Shown here: one piece after another, positions 27,712-36,492 of the stretch
How the letters are laid out: every line of letters starts with the position of its first letter
How positions within the stretch are numbered: the first letter of the stretch is position 1
NCBI RefSeq assembly: GCF_014779595.1
Contig: NZ_JACXZT010000019.1
Span: 1,726,462 to 1,790,461, forward strand
Origin: Halomonas sp. ML-15
GTDB lineage: Bacteria > Pseudomonadota > Gammaproteobacteria > Pseudomonadales > Halomonadaceae
Direction: 5' to 3'
Length of the DNA: 64,000 bases
Made by a program: the position numbers and the translations under genes
Notes under the pieces: generated by a model
The model's input: only the letters and a program-made list of their open reading frames with translations
Told to the model about the DNA's origin: nothing
Database searches by the model: none

Positions 27712-27760
27712 GCATCCTGTTGGCAGCCAAGGGCAATTACCCTGTTGCCAACAGGGATGC
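27712..27760 (-). promoter_or_regulatory. Inverted repeat covering the lon ribosome-binding site
   Basis: In lon mRNA sense, GCATCCCTGTTGGCA (27760-27746) can pair with TGCCAACAGGATGC (27725-27712), 14 pairs with one bulged C. The AGGA ribosome site (27718-27715), 6 nt before the lon ATG, lies inside the second arm. The first arm can instead fold on itself as CCCTGTT-GGC-AACAGGG (27756-27740), which would free the site. Two exclusive folds at a ribosome site are typical of translational switches. It could equally be a protein-binding DNA element or a 3' structure of the upstream gene. Confidence 0.55.
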
Positions 27761-27783
27761 GGGCGAGGCGGGTAAACTTCAAG
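27755..27783 (-). promoter_or_regulatory. Sigma-32-like heat-shock promoter of lon
   Basis: Minus strand CTTGAA (27783-27778), 14 bp, then CCCGCATCC (27763-27755) resembles the sigma-32 consensus CTTGAA-N13/14-CCCCATNT with one difference in the -10. It sits 50-75 bp before the lon start, and lon is a known heat-shock gene. A transcript from here would begin within the first arm of the inverted repeat. Confidence 0.5.
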
Positions 27784-27837
27784 CGCGACCCGACGCCGCA
27801 GCGGCGCCGAGAGGCCCGATCTGCCGCCGCCGGAAGA

Positions 27838-29082
27838 CTACCAGAGCGGCGGCAGCGGCTCACCGTTGATCGACAGCTCGCCAGCCTCGACGCGAATCTC
27901 GAGATCCTGGGTATCCAGCGGCAGTCCCAGCTGCAGCGCCACGAAGCGCGGCAGGTCACGCCATACGAAGTGGCCGTCGAGCCGCGCCAGCCAGGGATTG
28001 GCGTCGGCAGCCACCTCGAGATCGGCCAGCGACAAGCTGTCGATATCGTCACCATCGAAGACCAGGTCACCTTCGACATGGGCATCGACGCCGAACATCG
28101 GGCTCTCGACGCGCAGCGGCTCGATGGTCAATCGCGGCGAATCGACCAGCGTCGCCAGCACGTAGGGTTCGAGGCTCATGGCCAGCGCCTCGGCTTCTGT
28201 GGCATCAAGGGGCGCCTGGCTATCGCGAGCGGCCAGTGCCGTCTGCAGCTCTCGGCTGAGGGTGCGCACCGCATCGGCGTTGAGGCGCGACACACCCAGT
28301 GCCAGCTCGCCGGACAGCGCCGGTTGTTCGGCCAGGGTCATCTCACCCAGCGACAGCCGGCCCGCCAGGGTCAGCTCGTCGCTACCCAGGCGCACCTCGC
28401 CACGGTAACCCAGCGCCTGCAGCGCGATCTCGGGCCCGTTGGCCTGGGTCAAGCGCAGATAGGCGAGCTGCAGCTCATCGCGCTGCAGGAAGTCGTCATC
28501 GCCATAGCGGTACTGGCTGTCGAGCTGCAGCGGGCCAACCTCGAGCCGCTCACCGTCAACGCTTAGGCTCCATGGCGCCACGCTGCCGGTCAGCGCCAGA
28601 TCACCGTGTTCGCCGCTGACACGCAGGGCCAGGCCCGCGAAGTCAACGTCGCCCCGCTCGTCGGAAAACTCGAAAGGCGCCATGTCCAGGCGCCCCTCGA
28701 AGGTCTGCGACAGGGTCTGATACTCGCCGTGCCAGCGCGGCGGGCTGGCCGGTAGACGTTCGCCGAACAGAGTGTCCTCGTCGCCGTCGAGCTGCAGCTG
28801 CAGTTCCCCCTCGATGCGCGTGGCCAGCAGGCCGTGATGGGCGATATAGGGCAGCGACAGCTGCCAGTCGTCGAGCAGCGCGGTGAGCTGAACCTCGCCC
28901 CGCGACACGAACCAGCCACGTTCGAGTTCGTCGCGCTGCACGTGCAGGTCGCCACGCGCGTCGAGATCATCGAGCGCGCGCGACAGCTCACGTTCGAAAA
29001 TGGCACTGGAATAGGCCTGGGCGACCAGATAACCGGCCCCCAGCAGAACCACTACGCTAACCAGCAGGCGTCCCTTGCGCAT
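27838..29082 (-). CDS. DUF945 (YdgA-like) membrane-anchored protein
   Basis: The 414-residue protein starts with an uncleaved N-terminal anchor (GRLLVSVVVLLGAGYLVA, residues 4-21). Beta-rich repeats typical of DUF945/YdgA follow, ending in DLPRFVALQLGLPL and an acidic C-terminus. YdgA-like proteins are inner-membrane-anchored periplasmic proteins of unknown biochemical role; some affect swarming or lipid homeostasis. It is between lon and pgpA on the same strand with 129 bp and 38 bp gaps. Confidence 0.85.
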   Translation of the reverse strand: MRKGRLLVSVVVLLGAGYLVAQAYSSAIFERELSRALDDLDARGDLHVQRDELERGWFVSRGEVQLTALLDDWQLSLPYIAHHGLLATRIEGELQLQLDGDEDTLFGERLPASPPRWHGEYQTLSQTFEGRLDMAPFEFSDERGDVDFAGLALRVSGEHGDLALTGSVAPWSLSVDGERLEVGPLQLDSQYRYGDDDFLQRDELQLAYLRLTQANGPEIALQALGYRGEVRLGSDELTLAGRLSLGEMTLAEQPALSGELALGVSRLNADAVRTLSRELQTALAARDSQAPLDATEAEALAMSLEPYVLATLVDSPRLTIEPLRVESPMFGVDAHVEGDLVFDGDDIDSLSLADLEVAADANPWLARLDGHFVWRDLPRFVALQLGLPLDTQDLEIRVEAGELSINGEPLPPLW

Positions 29083-29120
29083 GATACTCCTCGATATTCA
29101 GGGCGTTCAGGCCGGCAGCT

Positions 29121-29594
29121 TCAGTGCAGCCACAGCCACAGATGAATAGTACTCCAAGCATAGATGCCGGCCAGCACATCATCGATCATGATCCCGAAAC
29201 CGCCTGCCACACGGCGGTCGGCCCAGCGAATCGGCCAGGGTTTGAAGACGTCGAAGACACGGAACACGATAAAGCCCCACAGCGCCGCTTCCCAGGAGAA
29301 CGGCACCGCCGCCATGGTGATCCAGTAGCCGACGAATTCGTCCCAGACGATGCCGGAGTGGTCATGGACACCGAGATCCCGTGAGGTCACTTCACACAGC
29401 CATACGCCGATGATGAAGGTGGCGAGGATGATCAGCATGTACCAGGAGAGCGGCAGTTCCGACATCAGCCAATAGAAGGGAATCGCCGCCAGTGTCCCGA
29501 AGGTGCCTGGCGCCCAGGGCACGGTGCCACTGCCGAGACCGAAGGCCAGAAAGTGGGTAGGGCGTCGCCAGACGCTGGCGGGGGCGCGGTTCAT
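29121..29594 (-). CDS. pgpA: Phosphatidylglycerophosphatase A
   Basis: The 157-residue membrane protein has the PgpA signature GSGTVPWAPGTFGTLAAIP (residues about 21-39) and GIVWDEFVGYWI. It removes the phosphate from phosphatidylglycerophosphate to make phosphatidylglycerol in the inner membrane. Its start overlaps the thiL stop (ATGA at 29591-29594), and it ends the nrdR-rib-nusB-thiL-pgpA series. Confidence 0.96.
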   Translation of the reverse strand: MNRAPASVWRRPTHFLAFGLGSGTVPWAPGTFGTLAAIPFYWLMSELPLSWYMLIILATFIIGVWLCEVTSRDLGVHDHSGIVWDEFVGYWITMAAVPFSWEAALWGFIVFRVFDVFKPWPIRWADRRVAGGFGIMIDDVLAGIYAWSTIHLWLWLH

Positions 29595-30538
29595 GGCTTA
29601 CCTCCCGAGAAGTGCTGCCAGCCATCGACCGCGGCCACACCGCGAATCCCCGGCGTCGCACTGCAGGTGCCGATAGCGGTCAGGGCCACGCCGATCTCGG
29701 CGAGTCGCCGATGGGCCTCGTCCAGCGCTGCCCGGGGCAGGCTAACCAGCAGCTCGTAGTCATCGCCACCGGCCAGCGCTGCCTGCCGAGCCCCCTCTTC
29801 GCCCAGCGCCGCGACCAAGCCGTCGGCCAGCGGCAGCGCCGCGGCATCGAGGTCGGCGCCAACCCCCGAGGCCTCACACAGATGGCCGAGATCGGGCAAC
29901 AAACCGTCGGAAAGATCGATCGCGGCACTGGCCAGATCGCGCAGCGCAAGCCCGGCCGCGAGCCGCGGCTGGGGTAGCAGATAGCTCGCCAGCAAGGGCT
30001 GCGCCAGGTCGCGCTCGCCCGTCTGCCAGGCCTTGAGCCCGGCGTGCGCCGCGCCGAGTGTGCCGGTCACCGCCAGCACTTCGCCGGGGCGCGCCGCATG
30101 CCGGGTAAGCGCCGCCCCGAGCGGCACCTCACCATGCACGGTCACGCTGATGGCCAGGCTGCCACGGGTCACGTCGCCGCCCACCAGGGTCACATCGCTC
30201 TCGGCACACAGGGCATGGAATCCCGCTGCAAACTCGCCGAGCCAGGCATCGTCGACCTCGGGCAGGGTCAGCGCCATCAGGCACCAGCGCGGCGTCGCCC
30301 CCATCGCGGCAAGGTCACTCAAGGCCACCGCCAGAGCGCGATGGCCGATGGCCGCCGGCGGCGCGTTGGCGGGGAAATGCACCTCGGCCACTGAGGTATC
30401 GACACTGACCGCCAACTGGCAGCCAGGACTCGGGGTCAGTAACGCGCAGTCATCGCCCACGCCCAGCGCCACGCCGTGGGCCTCGGCCCGGGGCGAGCGC
30501 GCGAAATGACGGGCAATGAGCTCGAATTCGCTAAGCAT
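29591..30538 (-). CDS. thiL: Thiamine-monophosphate kinase
   Basis: The 315-residue ThiL/AIR-synthase-fold enzyme has the N-terminal MLSEFELIARHF, VGDDCALL and the Asp-rich LVGGDVTRGS, with AIDLSDGLLPDLGH and GGDDYELL. It phosphorylates thiamine monophosphate to the active diphosphate. The ATG at 30538 matches the conserved family start, though no strong ribosome site precedes it. Coupling to nusB, whose stop is 13 bp upstream, is likely. Confidence 0.95.
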   Translation of the reverse strand: MLSEFELIARHFARSPRAEAHGVALGVGDDCALLTPSPGCQLAVSVDTSVAEVHFPANAPPAAIGHRALAVALSDLAAMGATPRWCLMALTLPEVDDAWLGEFAAGFHALCAESDVTLVGGDVTRGSLAISVTVHGEVPLGAALTRHAARPGEVLAVTGTLGAAHAGLKAWQTGERDLAQPLLASYLLPQPRLAAGLALRDLASAAIDLSDGLLPDLGHLCEASGVGADLDAAALPLADGLVAALGEEGARQAALAGGDDYELLVSLPRAALDEAHRRLAEIGVALTAIGTCSATPGIRGVAAVDGWQHFSGGKP

Positions 30539-30551
30539 CTGGGTGAGCAAA

Positions 30552-31045
30552 TCAGCGACGCGCGCTGACCTCGGCGTAGCGAAGCCGCGCGGCGAGCTTG
30601 TCGAGAATGCCGTTGACGTACTTGTGGCCATCGGTGGCGCCGAACGACTTGGCCAGCTCGACCCCCTCGTTGATCACCGCGCGGTAGGGTACCTCGAGGC
30701 GGCGGGAGAGTTCGTAGGCCCCCAGGCGCAGGATCGCCAGCTCGATGGGATCAAGCTCCTGGAGACGGCGGTCTAGCAGCGGCGTAATGGCCGCGTCGAG
30801 ATCGTCACGGAAACGTACCACGTTATGCAGCAGTTCATGGAACAGTGCCAGATCGGCGATTTCCATGACCTTGGCCCAGTTCTCGTGATCCTCGAGGTCG
30901 TCATCGGCAACCTGACCGCGAAACTCGGCTTCCACGGCGGTGATCGACTTGCCGGTCATCTGCCACTGATAGAGCCCCTGCACGGCCAGCTCACGGGCCG
31001 CATGGCGGGCCTGCTGCGCCGCCGAGGGAGCGCGACGCGACTCCT

Positions 31046-31049
<4 letters not shown>
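30552..31049 (-). CDS. nusB: Transcription antitermination factor NusB
   Basis: The 165-residue, all-helical protein has the NusB features [16 protein letters not shown] near the start and [10 protein letters not shown] with [13 protein letters not shown] toward the end. With NusE it binds boxA RNA and supports rRNA antitermination. Its start overlaps the ribH stop by 4 bases (ATGA). A short basic N-terminal lead ([12 protein letters not shown]) is present. Confidence 0.97.
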
Positions 31050-31528
<479 letters not shown>

Positions 31529-31591
31529 GCTCTGATTCCTGCTATAAACGATACTGCTGAAATTGAAACCTGCCAGCGTTTGAGACAGTGA

Positions 31592-32743
31592 CTAGGGGTC
31601 CAGCCGTTCGACCACTTCAAGATCAAAACCCGACAGCGCCGAGAACTTCCACGGCGAGCTGAGCAGGCGCATCTTGCCAACGCCAAGATGACGCAGGATC
31701 TGCGAACCGGTACCGATGGTCAGGTAGTTACCCGCGCCGTCGGACTCGCTGCCACGCGGCTGGCGGCGGCGCTCGAGAAACACCTCAAGATAGTCGAGAA
31801 AATCCTGGCGCGGGCGGCCATCGTTAAGCAGCACGAAGACCCCGGCCTCGGCGCGAGCCACTTCGGCGATGGCGCCGCTGGCGCTCCAGCTCGGCGTGTC
31901 GCCCTTCTGCAGGCACAGCAGGTCACGCATCACGTCCGCCAGGTGCACGCGAACGGTAGTGGGTATCTCCGGCGACGGACGCCCCTTGACCAACGCCAGG
32001 TGGTGGACACCCTGGATGCCGTCGCGGAACACGTGCAGATCGAACTCGCCGACGCTGGTCTGGACCTGGGTCGACTCGACGTGGTCGATGGTCTGTTCGT
32101 TGTGAATACGGTAGTGGATGAGGTCGGCGATGGTACCGATCTTGAGGTCGTGCTCGGCGGCGAAGCGCTCGAGTTCGGGGCGCCGCGCCATGCTGCCGTC
32201 GTCGTTCATGACTTCGCAGATCACGCCGCTGGGGTCGAGTCCCGCCATCGCCGCCAGGTCGCAGGCCGCCTCGGTGTGGCCGGCGCGGCGCAGCACGCCG
32301 CCAGGCTCGGCCATCAGCGGGAAGATATGGCCCGGTTGGACGATATCCTCGGCCTTGGCATCGCGGGCCACCGCGGCCTGAACGGTGCGCGCGCGGTCGG
32401 CGGCGGAGATACCCGTGGAGACGCCCTCGGCGGCTTCGATGGAGAGCGTGAACTTGGTGCCGAAGCCGGAGCCGTTGTCGCTGACCATCAGCGGCAACTT
32501 GAGCCGCTGGCAGCGCTCACGGGTCATCGGCAGGCAGATCAGGCCGCGCGCATGACGAGCCATGAAGTTGATGTGCTCGGCCTGGACCTTTTCGGCGGCC
32601 ATGATCACATCGCCCTCATTCTCGCGATCCTCGTCGTCCATCAGGATCACCATCTTGCCCTGACGGATATCCTCGATCAGCTCAGCAATCGACGCCATGC
32701 CAGTCGCCCGGTCGGCGCTGGAATCCTGTGAAGCCTTAGCCAT
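31592..32743 (-). CDS. ribB: 3,4-dihydroxy-2-butanone-4-phosphate synthase with degenerate GTP cyclohydrolase II-like domain (RibBX type)
   Basis: Residues 17-220 are a complete DHBP synthase: acidic loop [10 protein letters not shown] and HTEAACDLA...[11 protein letters not shown]. The C-terminal half has the RibA fold pattern, but the zinc motif C-x2-GDxxxSxRCDC is replaced by [16 protein letters not shown] (about 275-290), leaving one cysteine, and the downstream catalytic residues are lost. This matches the RibBX form described in Proteobacteria, in which only DHBP synthase is active and the second half may be regulatory. Riboflavin synthesis therefore needs a separate ribA elsewhere. The gene is in the rib operon, but the 210 bp upstream (32744-32953) lack the usual riboflavin synthase gene. 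Confidence 0.93.
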   Translation of the reverse strand: MAKASQDSSADRATGMASIAELIEDIRQGKMVILMDDEDRENEGDVIMAAEKVQAEHINFMARHARGLICLPMTRERCQRLKLPLMVSDNGSGFGTKFTLSIEAAEGVSTGISAADRARTVQAAVARDAKAEDIVQPGHIFPLMAEPGGVLRRAGHTEAACDLAAMAGLDPSGVICEVMNDDGSMARRPELERFAAEHDLKIGTIADLIHYRIHNEQTIDHVESTQVQTSVGEFDLHVFRDGIQGVHHLALVKGRPSPEIPTTVRVHLADVMRDLLCLQKGDTPSWSASGAIAEVARAEAGVFVLLNDGRPRQDFLDYLEVFLERRRQPRGSESDGAGNYLTIGTGSQILRHLGVGKMRLLSSPWKFSALSGFDLEVVERLDP

Positions 32744-32953
32744 GCAAACTCCAAATCGCTATGCCCATGGGCGCCGCACTGCTGCGGCGGATGAACGCTC
32801 GGACAGCAACGCCCATTTTGAATCGGCGCTCAGGGTACCTTGGCGCGGCGTCGGGCGCCAGTAGATAGCACCTCGGGCGCTAGTGGAGAGCAGCGCCCAG
32901 GGCCTCTGAGCGAGGACGCCGGGGGCAAGCCGAAGAGGAGGTTTGCCACCCAA
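32744..32953 (-). other. Spacer in place of the riboflavin synthase gene
   Basis: In related operons ribE (riboflavin synthase) lies between ribD and ribBA. Here there is only a 210-bp gap. It contains a TGGCGC/GCGCCA hairpin (32841-32860), a perfect GCCCATGGGC palindrome (32763-32772) and a weak hairpin just after ribD (GGCAAACC/GGCTTGCC). A 64-codon frame from a GTG at 32953 shows no riboflavin-synthase motif. I see no FMN riboswitch consensus. Confidence 0.6.
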
Positions 32954-34105
32954 TCAGTTCCGAGCGGTGTTTGTCAGGCCACGACGTTGTGGGCGGGCGG
33001 TAATCCGCCAGTCGCGGCCCACCGCGCGGATATCGAGAATATCCAGCGCCCGCTGCTGGGCCATGGTCTCGAGCCCCGGCAGGCTGAACAGCGGCCGCGC
33101 CTCGCCGCCCAGCAGGGTCGGCGCCATAAACAGCTGGATCTCGTCGACCAGCTCGGCATCGAGCATCGCACCGGCCAGGGTAGCACCGGTCTCCACCAGC
33201 ACCTCATTGGCCTGCTCCTGATCGGCCAGATAGTGCAGCAGCGCTTCCAGATCGACGCGCCCCTCGATGCCCGAGGCCAACACCAGCACCTCGGCCCCCG
33301 CCGCCTCGAGTCGCGCGCGGCGCTCGGCGTCGTGGCTGCAGGTGGCGACCAGAGTGCGGCCCGGCTCACGCAGACAGGCCGCCGCCTGGGGCAGACGCAG
33401 CCGCGAGTCGACGATGACCCGCAGCGGCTGACGCGCGGCGATCGCGTCGGCATCGTCGAGGTCGAGCTGCGAGGCGCGCACGGTGAGGCGCGAATTATCG
33501 AAGATGATCGACTCGACGCCGCTGATCACCGCGCTGGAGCGCGCCCGCAGCCGCTGCACCTCGGTTCGCGCCCGCGGTCCCGTGATCCACTGCGACTCGC
33601 CAGAGCGCATCGCCGTGCGCCCGTCGAGGCTGGTCGCCATCTTCAGCCGCACGAAGGGGCGGTGACGGGTCATGCGCAGGATAAAGCCGGGGTTGAGCGC
33701 CCGCGCCTGCTCCTCCATCAGCCCACACTCGACCTCGACCCCGGCCTCGCGCAGGATCGCCAGGCCGCGGCCGGCCACCTGGGGGTTGGGGTCCTGCATG
33801 GCGGCCACCACGCGCGTGACTCCGGCGGCTGCCAGCGCCTCGGCACAGGGACCGGTACGACCGTGATGGGAGCAGGGCTCCAGGGTCACATAGGCCGTGG
33901 CGCCTCGCGCATCATCGCCGGCGGCACGCAGTGCATGTACTTCGGCATGCGGCTCACCGGCTCGGGCGTGAAAGCCCTCCCCCACGATGCGGCGCTGCTT
34001 GACCAGCACGCAGCCCACGCGGGGATTGGGATCAGTGGTGTAAAGGCCGCGCCGCGCCAGGGTCAGGGCGCGGGCCATCCAGGTCTCGGCAGTCGCTTTG
34101 GGCAT
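32954..34105 (-). CDS. ribD: Bifunctional riboflavin deaminase/reductase
   Basis: The 383-residue protein has an N-terminal cytidine-deaminase-like zinc domain (HAEVHAL and PCSHHGRTGPC, residues about 53-90) and a C-terminal dihydrofolate-reductase-like domain (VRLKMATSLDGRTA onward). Together they deaminate and reduce the pyrimidine intermediate of riboflavin synthesis. It starts 18 bp after nrdR on the same strand. Confidence 0.97.
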   Translation of the reverse strand: MPKATAETWMARALTLARRGLYTTDPNPRVGCVLVKQRRIVGEGFHARAGEPHAEVHALRAAGDDARGATAYVTLEPCSHHGRTGPCAEALAAAGVTRVVAAMQDPNPQVAGRGLAILREAGVEVECGLMEEQARALNPGFILRMTRHRPFVRLKMATSLDGRTAMRSGESQWITGPRARTEVQRLRARSSAVISGVESIIFDNSRLTVRASQLDLDDADAIAARQPLRVIVDSRLRLPQAAACLREPGRTLVATCSHDAERRARLEAAGAEVLVLASGIEGRVDLEALLHYLADQEQANEVLVETGATLAGAMLDAELVDEIQLFMAPTLLGGEARPLFSLPGLETMAQQRALDILDIRAVGRDWRITARPQRRGLTNTARN

Positions 34106-34123
34106 GCGTCATCCGTGTACAGA

Positions 34124-34603
34124 TCAAGTATCATCGTTTGGCGAGAACGAGGGCTCCTGAGCCAGGCGATCGATCTCGGCGCGAAACTCATCGAGGTCCT
34201 GAAAGCGGCGATACACCGAGGCGAAGCGGATGTAAGCCACCTGATCGAGGCGCTTGAGCGCCTGCATTACCTCTTCTCCGACGTCCAGCGCTGCCACCTC
34301 ACGCTCGCCGCGGGCGCGCAGACGCTGACGGATACGCTCCACCGCGGCCTCGATCGACTCGGCGCTGACCGGGCGCTTCTCCAGCGCCCGCAGCATACCG
34401 GCGCGCAGCTTGCGCTCATCGAAGGTCTCGCGGGAACCATCGGCCTTGATCACCCGCGGCATCACCAGCTCGGCGGTTTCATAGGTGGTGAAACGCTCGC
34501 CGCATGCGGCGCACTGGCGACGACGGCGCACCTGATCGCCTTCGGCGACCAACCGCGAGTCGGTGACCTTAGTGTCGTGCGTTCCGCAGAAGGGACAGTG
34601 CAT
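34124..34603 (-). CDS. nrdR: Ribonucleotide-reductase repressor NrdR
   Basis: The 159-residue protein has an N-terminal zinc ribbon ([13 protein letters not shown]...CAACGERF) and an ATP-cone domain ([19 protein letters not shown]). It represses nrd operons when dATP is high. It heads the nrdR-ribD operon, as in most gammaproteobacteria, and is divergent from the sugar phosphorylase gene. Confidence 0.97.
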   Translation of the reverse strand: MHCPFCGTHDTKVTDSRLVAEGDQVRRRRQCAACGERFTTYETAELVMPRVIKADGSRETFDERKLRAGMLRALEKRPVSAESIEAAVERIRQRLRARGEREVAALDVGEEVMQALKRLDQVAYIRFASVYRRFQDLDEFRAEIDRLAQEPSFSPNDDT

Positions 34604-34701
34604 GGGATCGGTTCCGGCGTCGGAATGGTTGCCGTAGTGTAAGCGCTTGGCACGCCTTCTGCATTAAGCTGAAGAGAGACGCCCCTTCAAGGAGAGATGC
34701 C

Positions 34702-36492
34702 ATGAGCTCGCCGACGCCCCTCACTGCGCTCGAGCCCCTCGATCCCGCGGCCTTCACCGCACTGGCCAGCGCTCGCCTTGGCGAGGTCTACGGCCCCCGC
34801 GCCAGCGAGGTGCTGCGACGCCTGACCACCCTGCTGGCGCACCATCGTGAGGCATTGCGCGAGCGCCCCGGCGCCGGCCGGCCCCTCTGGAGTGAACGCG
34901 ACCAGTGGCTGATCACCTACGGCGACACCCTGCTCGACGGCGATCGCCCGCCGCTGGCGGTGCTCGACGAGTTCCTCGAACAGCGGCTCGGCGATACCTT
35001 CAGCGGCGTGCATGTGCTGCCGTTCTTCCCCTGGAGCAGTGACGACGGCTTCTCGGTGATCCACTATCGCGAGGTCAATCCGGCGCTAGGCGACTGGTCG
35101 CACATTCGACGTCTGGCGGGCCACCGCGATCTGATGGTCGACCTGGTGATCAACCATGTCTCCCGCGAATCACTATGGTTCGTCGACTACCTGGCCGGCA
35201 GCCAGCCGGGCCGCGACTACTTTATCGAAATGGATCCCGATACCGACCTCTCCCAGGTGGTGCGGCCGCGTAACTCGCCGCTGCTGGTGCCGGTGGCCAC
35301 CCGTCGCGGCACCCGCTATCTATGGGCGACCTTCTCAGAGGACCAGATCGATCTCAATTTCGCCAACCCCGATGTGCTGCTGGAGTTTATCGGCATCCTG
35401 CTGTTCTACGTCGAACAGGGCGCGCGGATCATCCGCCTCGACGCCATCGCCTTCCTGTGGAAAGAGGTCGGCACGCCGTGTATCCACCTGCCCCAGACCC
35501 ACGCCATCGTGCGCCTGCTGCGCGGCATACTCGATCATGTGGCGCCAGGCACCCTGTTGGTCACCGAAACCAACGTGCCGCACCGCGAGAACCTCAGCTA
35601 CTTTGGCCTCGAGCGGCTCGAAGATGGCGGATTGGAACGCGGCGAGACACCTGACGAGGCGCATCTGGTCTACCAGTTCACCCTGCCACCGCTGCTGGTC
35701 CACACCCTGACCAGCGGTGATGCCAGCACCCTGGCCAACTGGTTGCGCAGTCTTCCCACGCTGCCCGCCGGCTGCAGCTACCTCAACTTCACCGCCAGTC
35801 ACGACGGCATCGGCGTACGCGCCCTGGAGGGGCTGCTGCCGCCCCACGAGGTGGAGGCGCTGCTGGAGCTGATGCACCGCTTCGGCGGCTTCGTCAGCAT
35901 GAAGGCCAATGCCGACGGCAAGGACTCGCCCTACGAGATCAATATCACCTATTTCGAGGCGCTCAAGGGCACCCGTCGCGGCCCCGACCCCTGGCAGATC
36001 GAGCGTTTCCTGTGCAGCCAGCACCTGATGCTGGCGCTACAGGGAATCCCTGCCCTGTACCTGCACTCGCTGACCGCGACCCTCAACGACCATGAGGGCA
36101 TCGAGCGTAGCGGCCAGCTGCGCTCGATCAATCGCCGTCAGTGGGACATGGGGGTGCTCAATGAGCTGCTCGACAGCCGCAATACGCCAACCCGGGAGGC
36201 TTTCCTGGCGCTCAAGCGGCGCCTCGACATTCGCCGCGGCGAGCCCTGCTTTCACCCCGACGCGGCCCAGGAAGTGATCGATACGCCGACCAGCCTGCTG
36301 GCCATCCAGCGCGGCCCGCTGGCCGACGGCCGGCGGCTGCTGGCGATCTACAACGTCACCGACAAGCGCCAGCCGCTGGCGCTTCCAGCCCTCGACGAGC
36401 ACGATTGGCACGATCTGCTCGAGGATGCCGCCTGCCCCACTCCGCCCAACGAGCTTGGCCCTTATCGCAGCCTGTGGCTGGTCAGTCGCTGA
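34702..36492 (+). CDS. GH13 (subfamily 18-like) sugar phosphorylase, candidate glucosylglycerate phosphorylase
   Basis: The 596-residue protein resembles sucrose phosphorylase-type GH13 enzymes: GVHVLPFFPWSSDDGFSV, the DLVINHVS loop, nucleophile Asp in IIRLDAIAFLWKE (about 255), acid/base Glu in LLVTETNVPHREN, and NFTASHDGIG. These enzymes split an alpha-glucoside with phosphate to give glucose-1-phosphate. GH13_18 includes sucrose, sucrose-6-phosphate and glucosylglycerate phosphorylases. The presence of gpgS and its phosphatase 9 kb away favours glucosylglycerate, but acceptor specificity cannot be read reliably. AAGGAGAG precedes the ATG. Its end overlaps the convergent P-type ATPase by 11 bp. 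Confidence 0.88.
   Translation: MSSPTPLTALEPLDPAAFTALASARLGEVYGPRASEVLRRLTTLLAHHREALRERPGAGRPLWSERDQWLITYGDTLLDGDRPPLAVLDEFLEQRLGDTFSGVHVLPFFPWSSDDGFSVIHYREVNPALGDWSHIRRLAGHRDLMVDLVINHVSRESLWFVDYLAGSQPGRDYFIEMDPDTDLSQVVRPRNSPLLVPVATRRGTRYLWATFSEDQIDLNFANPDVLLEFIGILLFYVEQGARIIRLDAIAFLWKEVGTPCIHLPQTHAIVRLLRGILDHVAPGTLLVTETNVPHRENLSYFGLERLEDGGLERGETPDEAHLVYQFTLPPLLVHTLTSGDASTLANWLRSLPTLPAGCSYLNFTASHDGIGVRALEGLLPPHEVEALLELMHRFGGFVSMKANADGKDSPYEINITYFEALKGTRRGPDPWQIERFLCSQHLMLALQGIPALYLHSLTATLNDHEGIERSGQLRSINRRQWDMGVLNELLDSRNTPTREAFLALKRRLDIRRGEPCFHPDAAQEVIDTPTSLLAIQRGPLADGRRLLAIYNVTDKRQPLALPALDEHDWHDLLEDAACPTPPNELGPYRSLWLVSR

Noticed and set aside
32759-32953. 64-codon frame or FMN riboswitch in the ribD-ribB spacer
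   Set aside because: No riboflavin-synthase motif, no ribosome site, and the conserved FMN-element blocks are not present.
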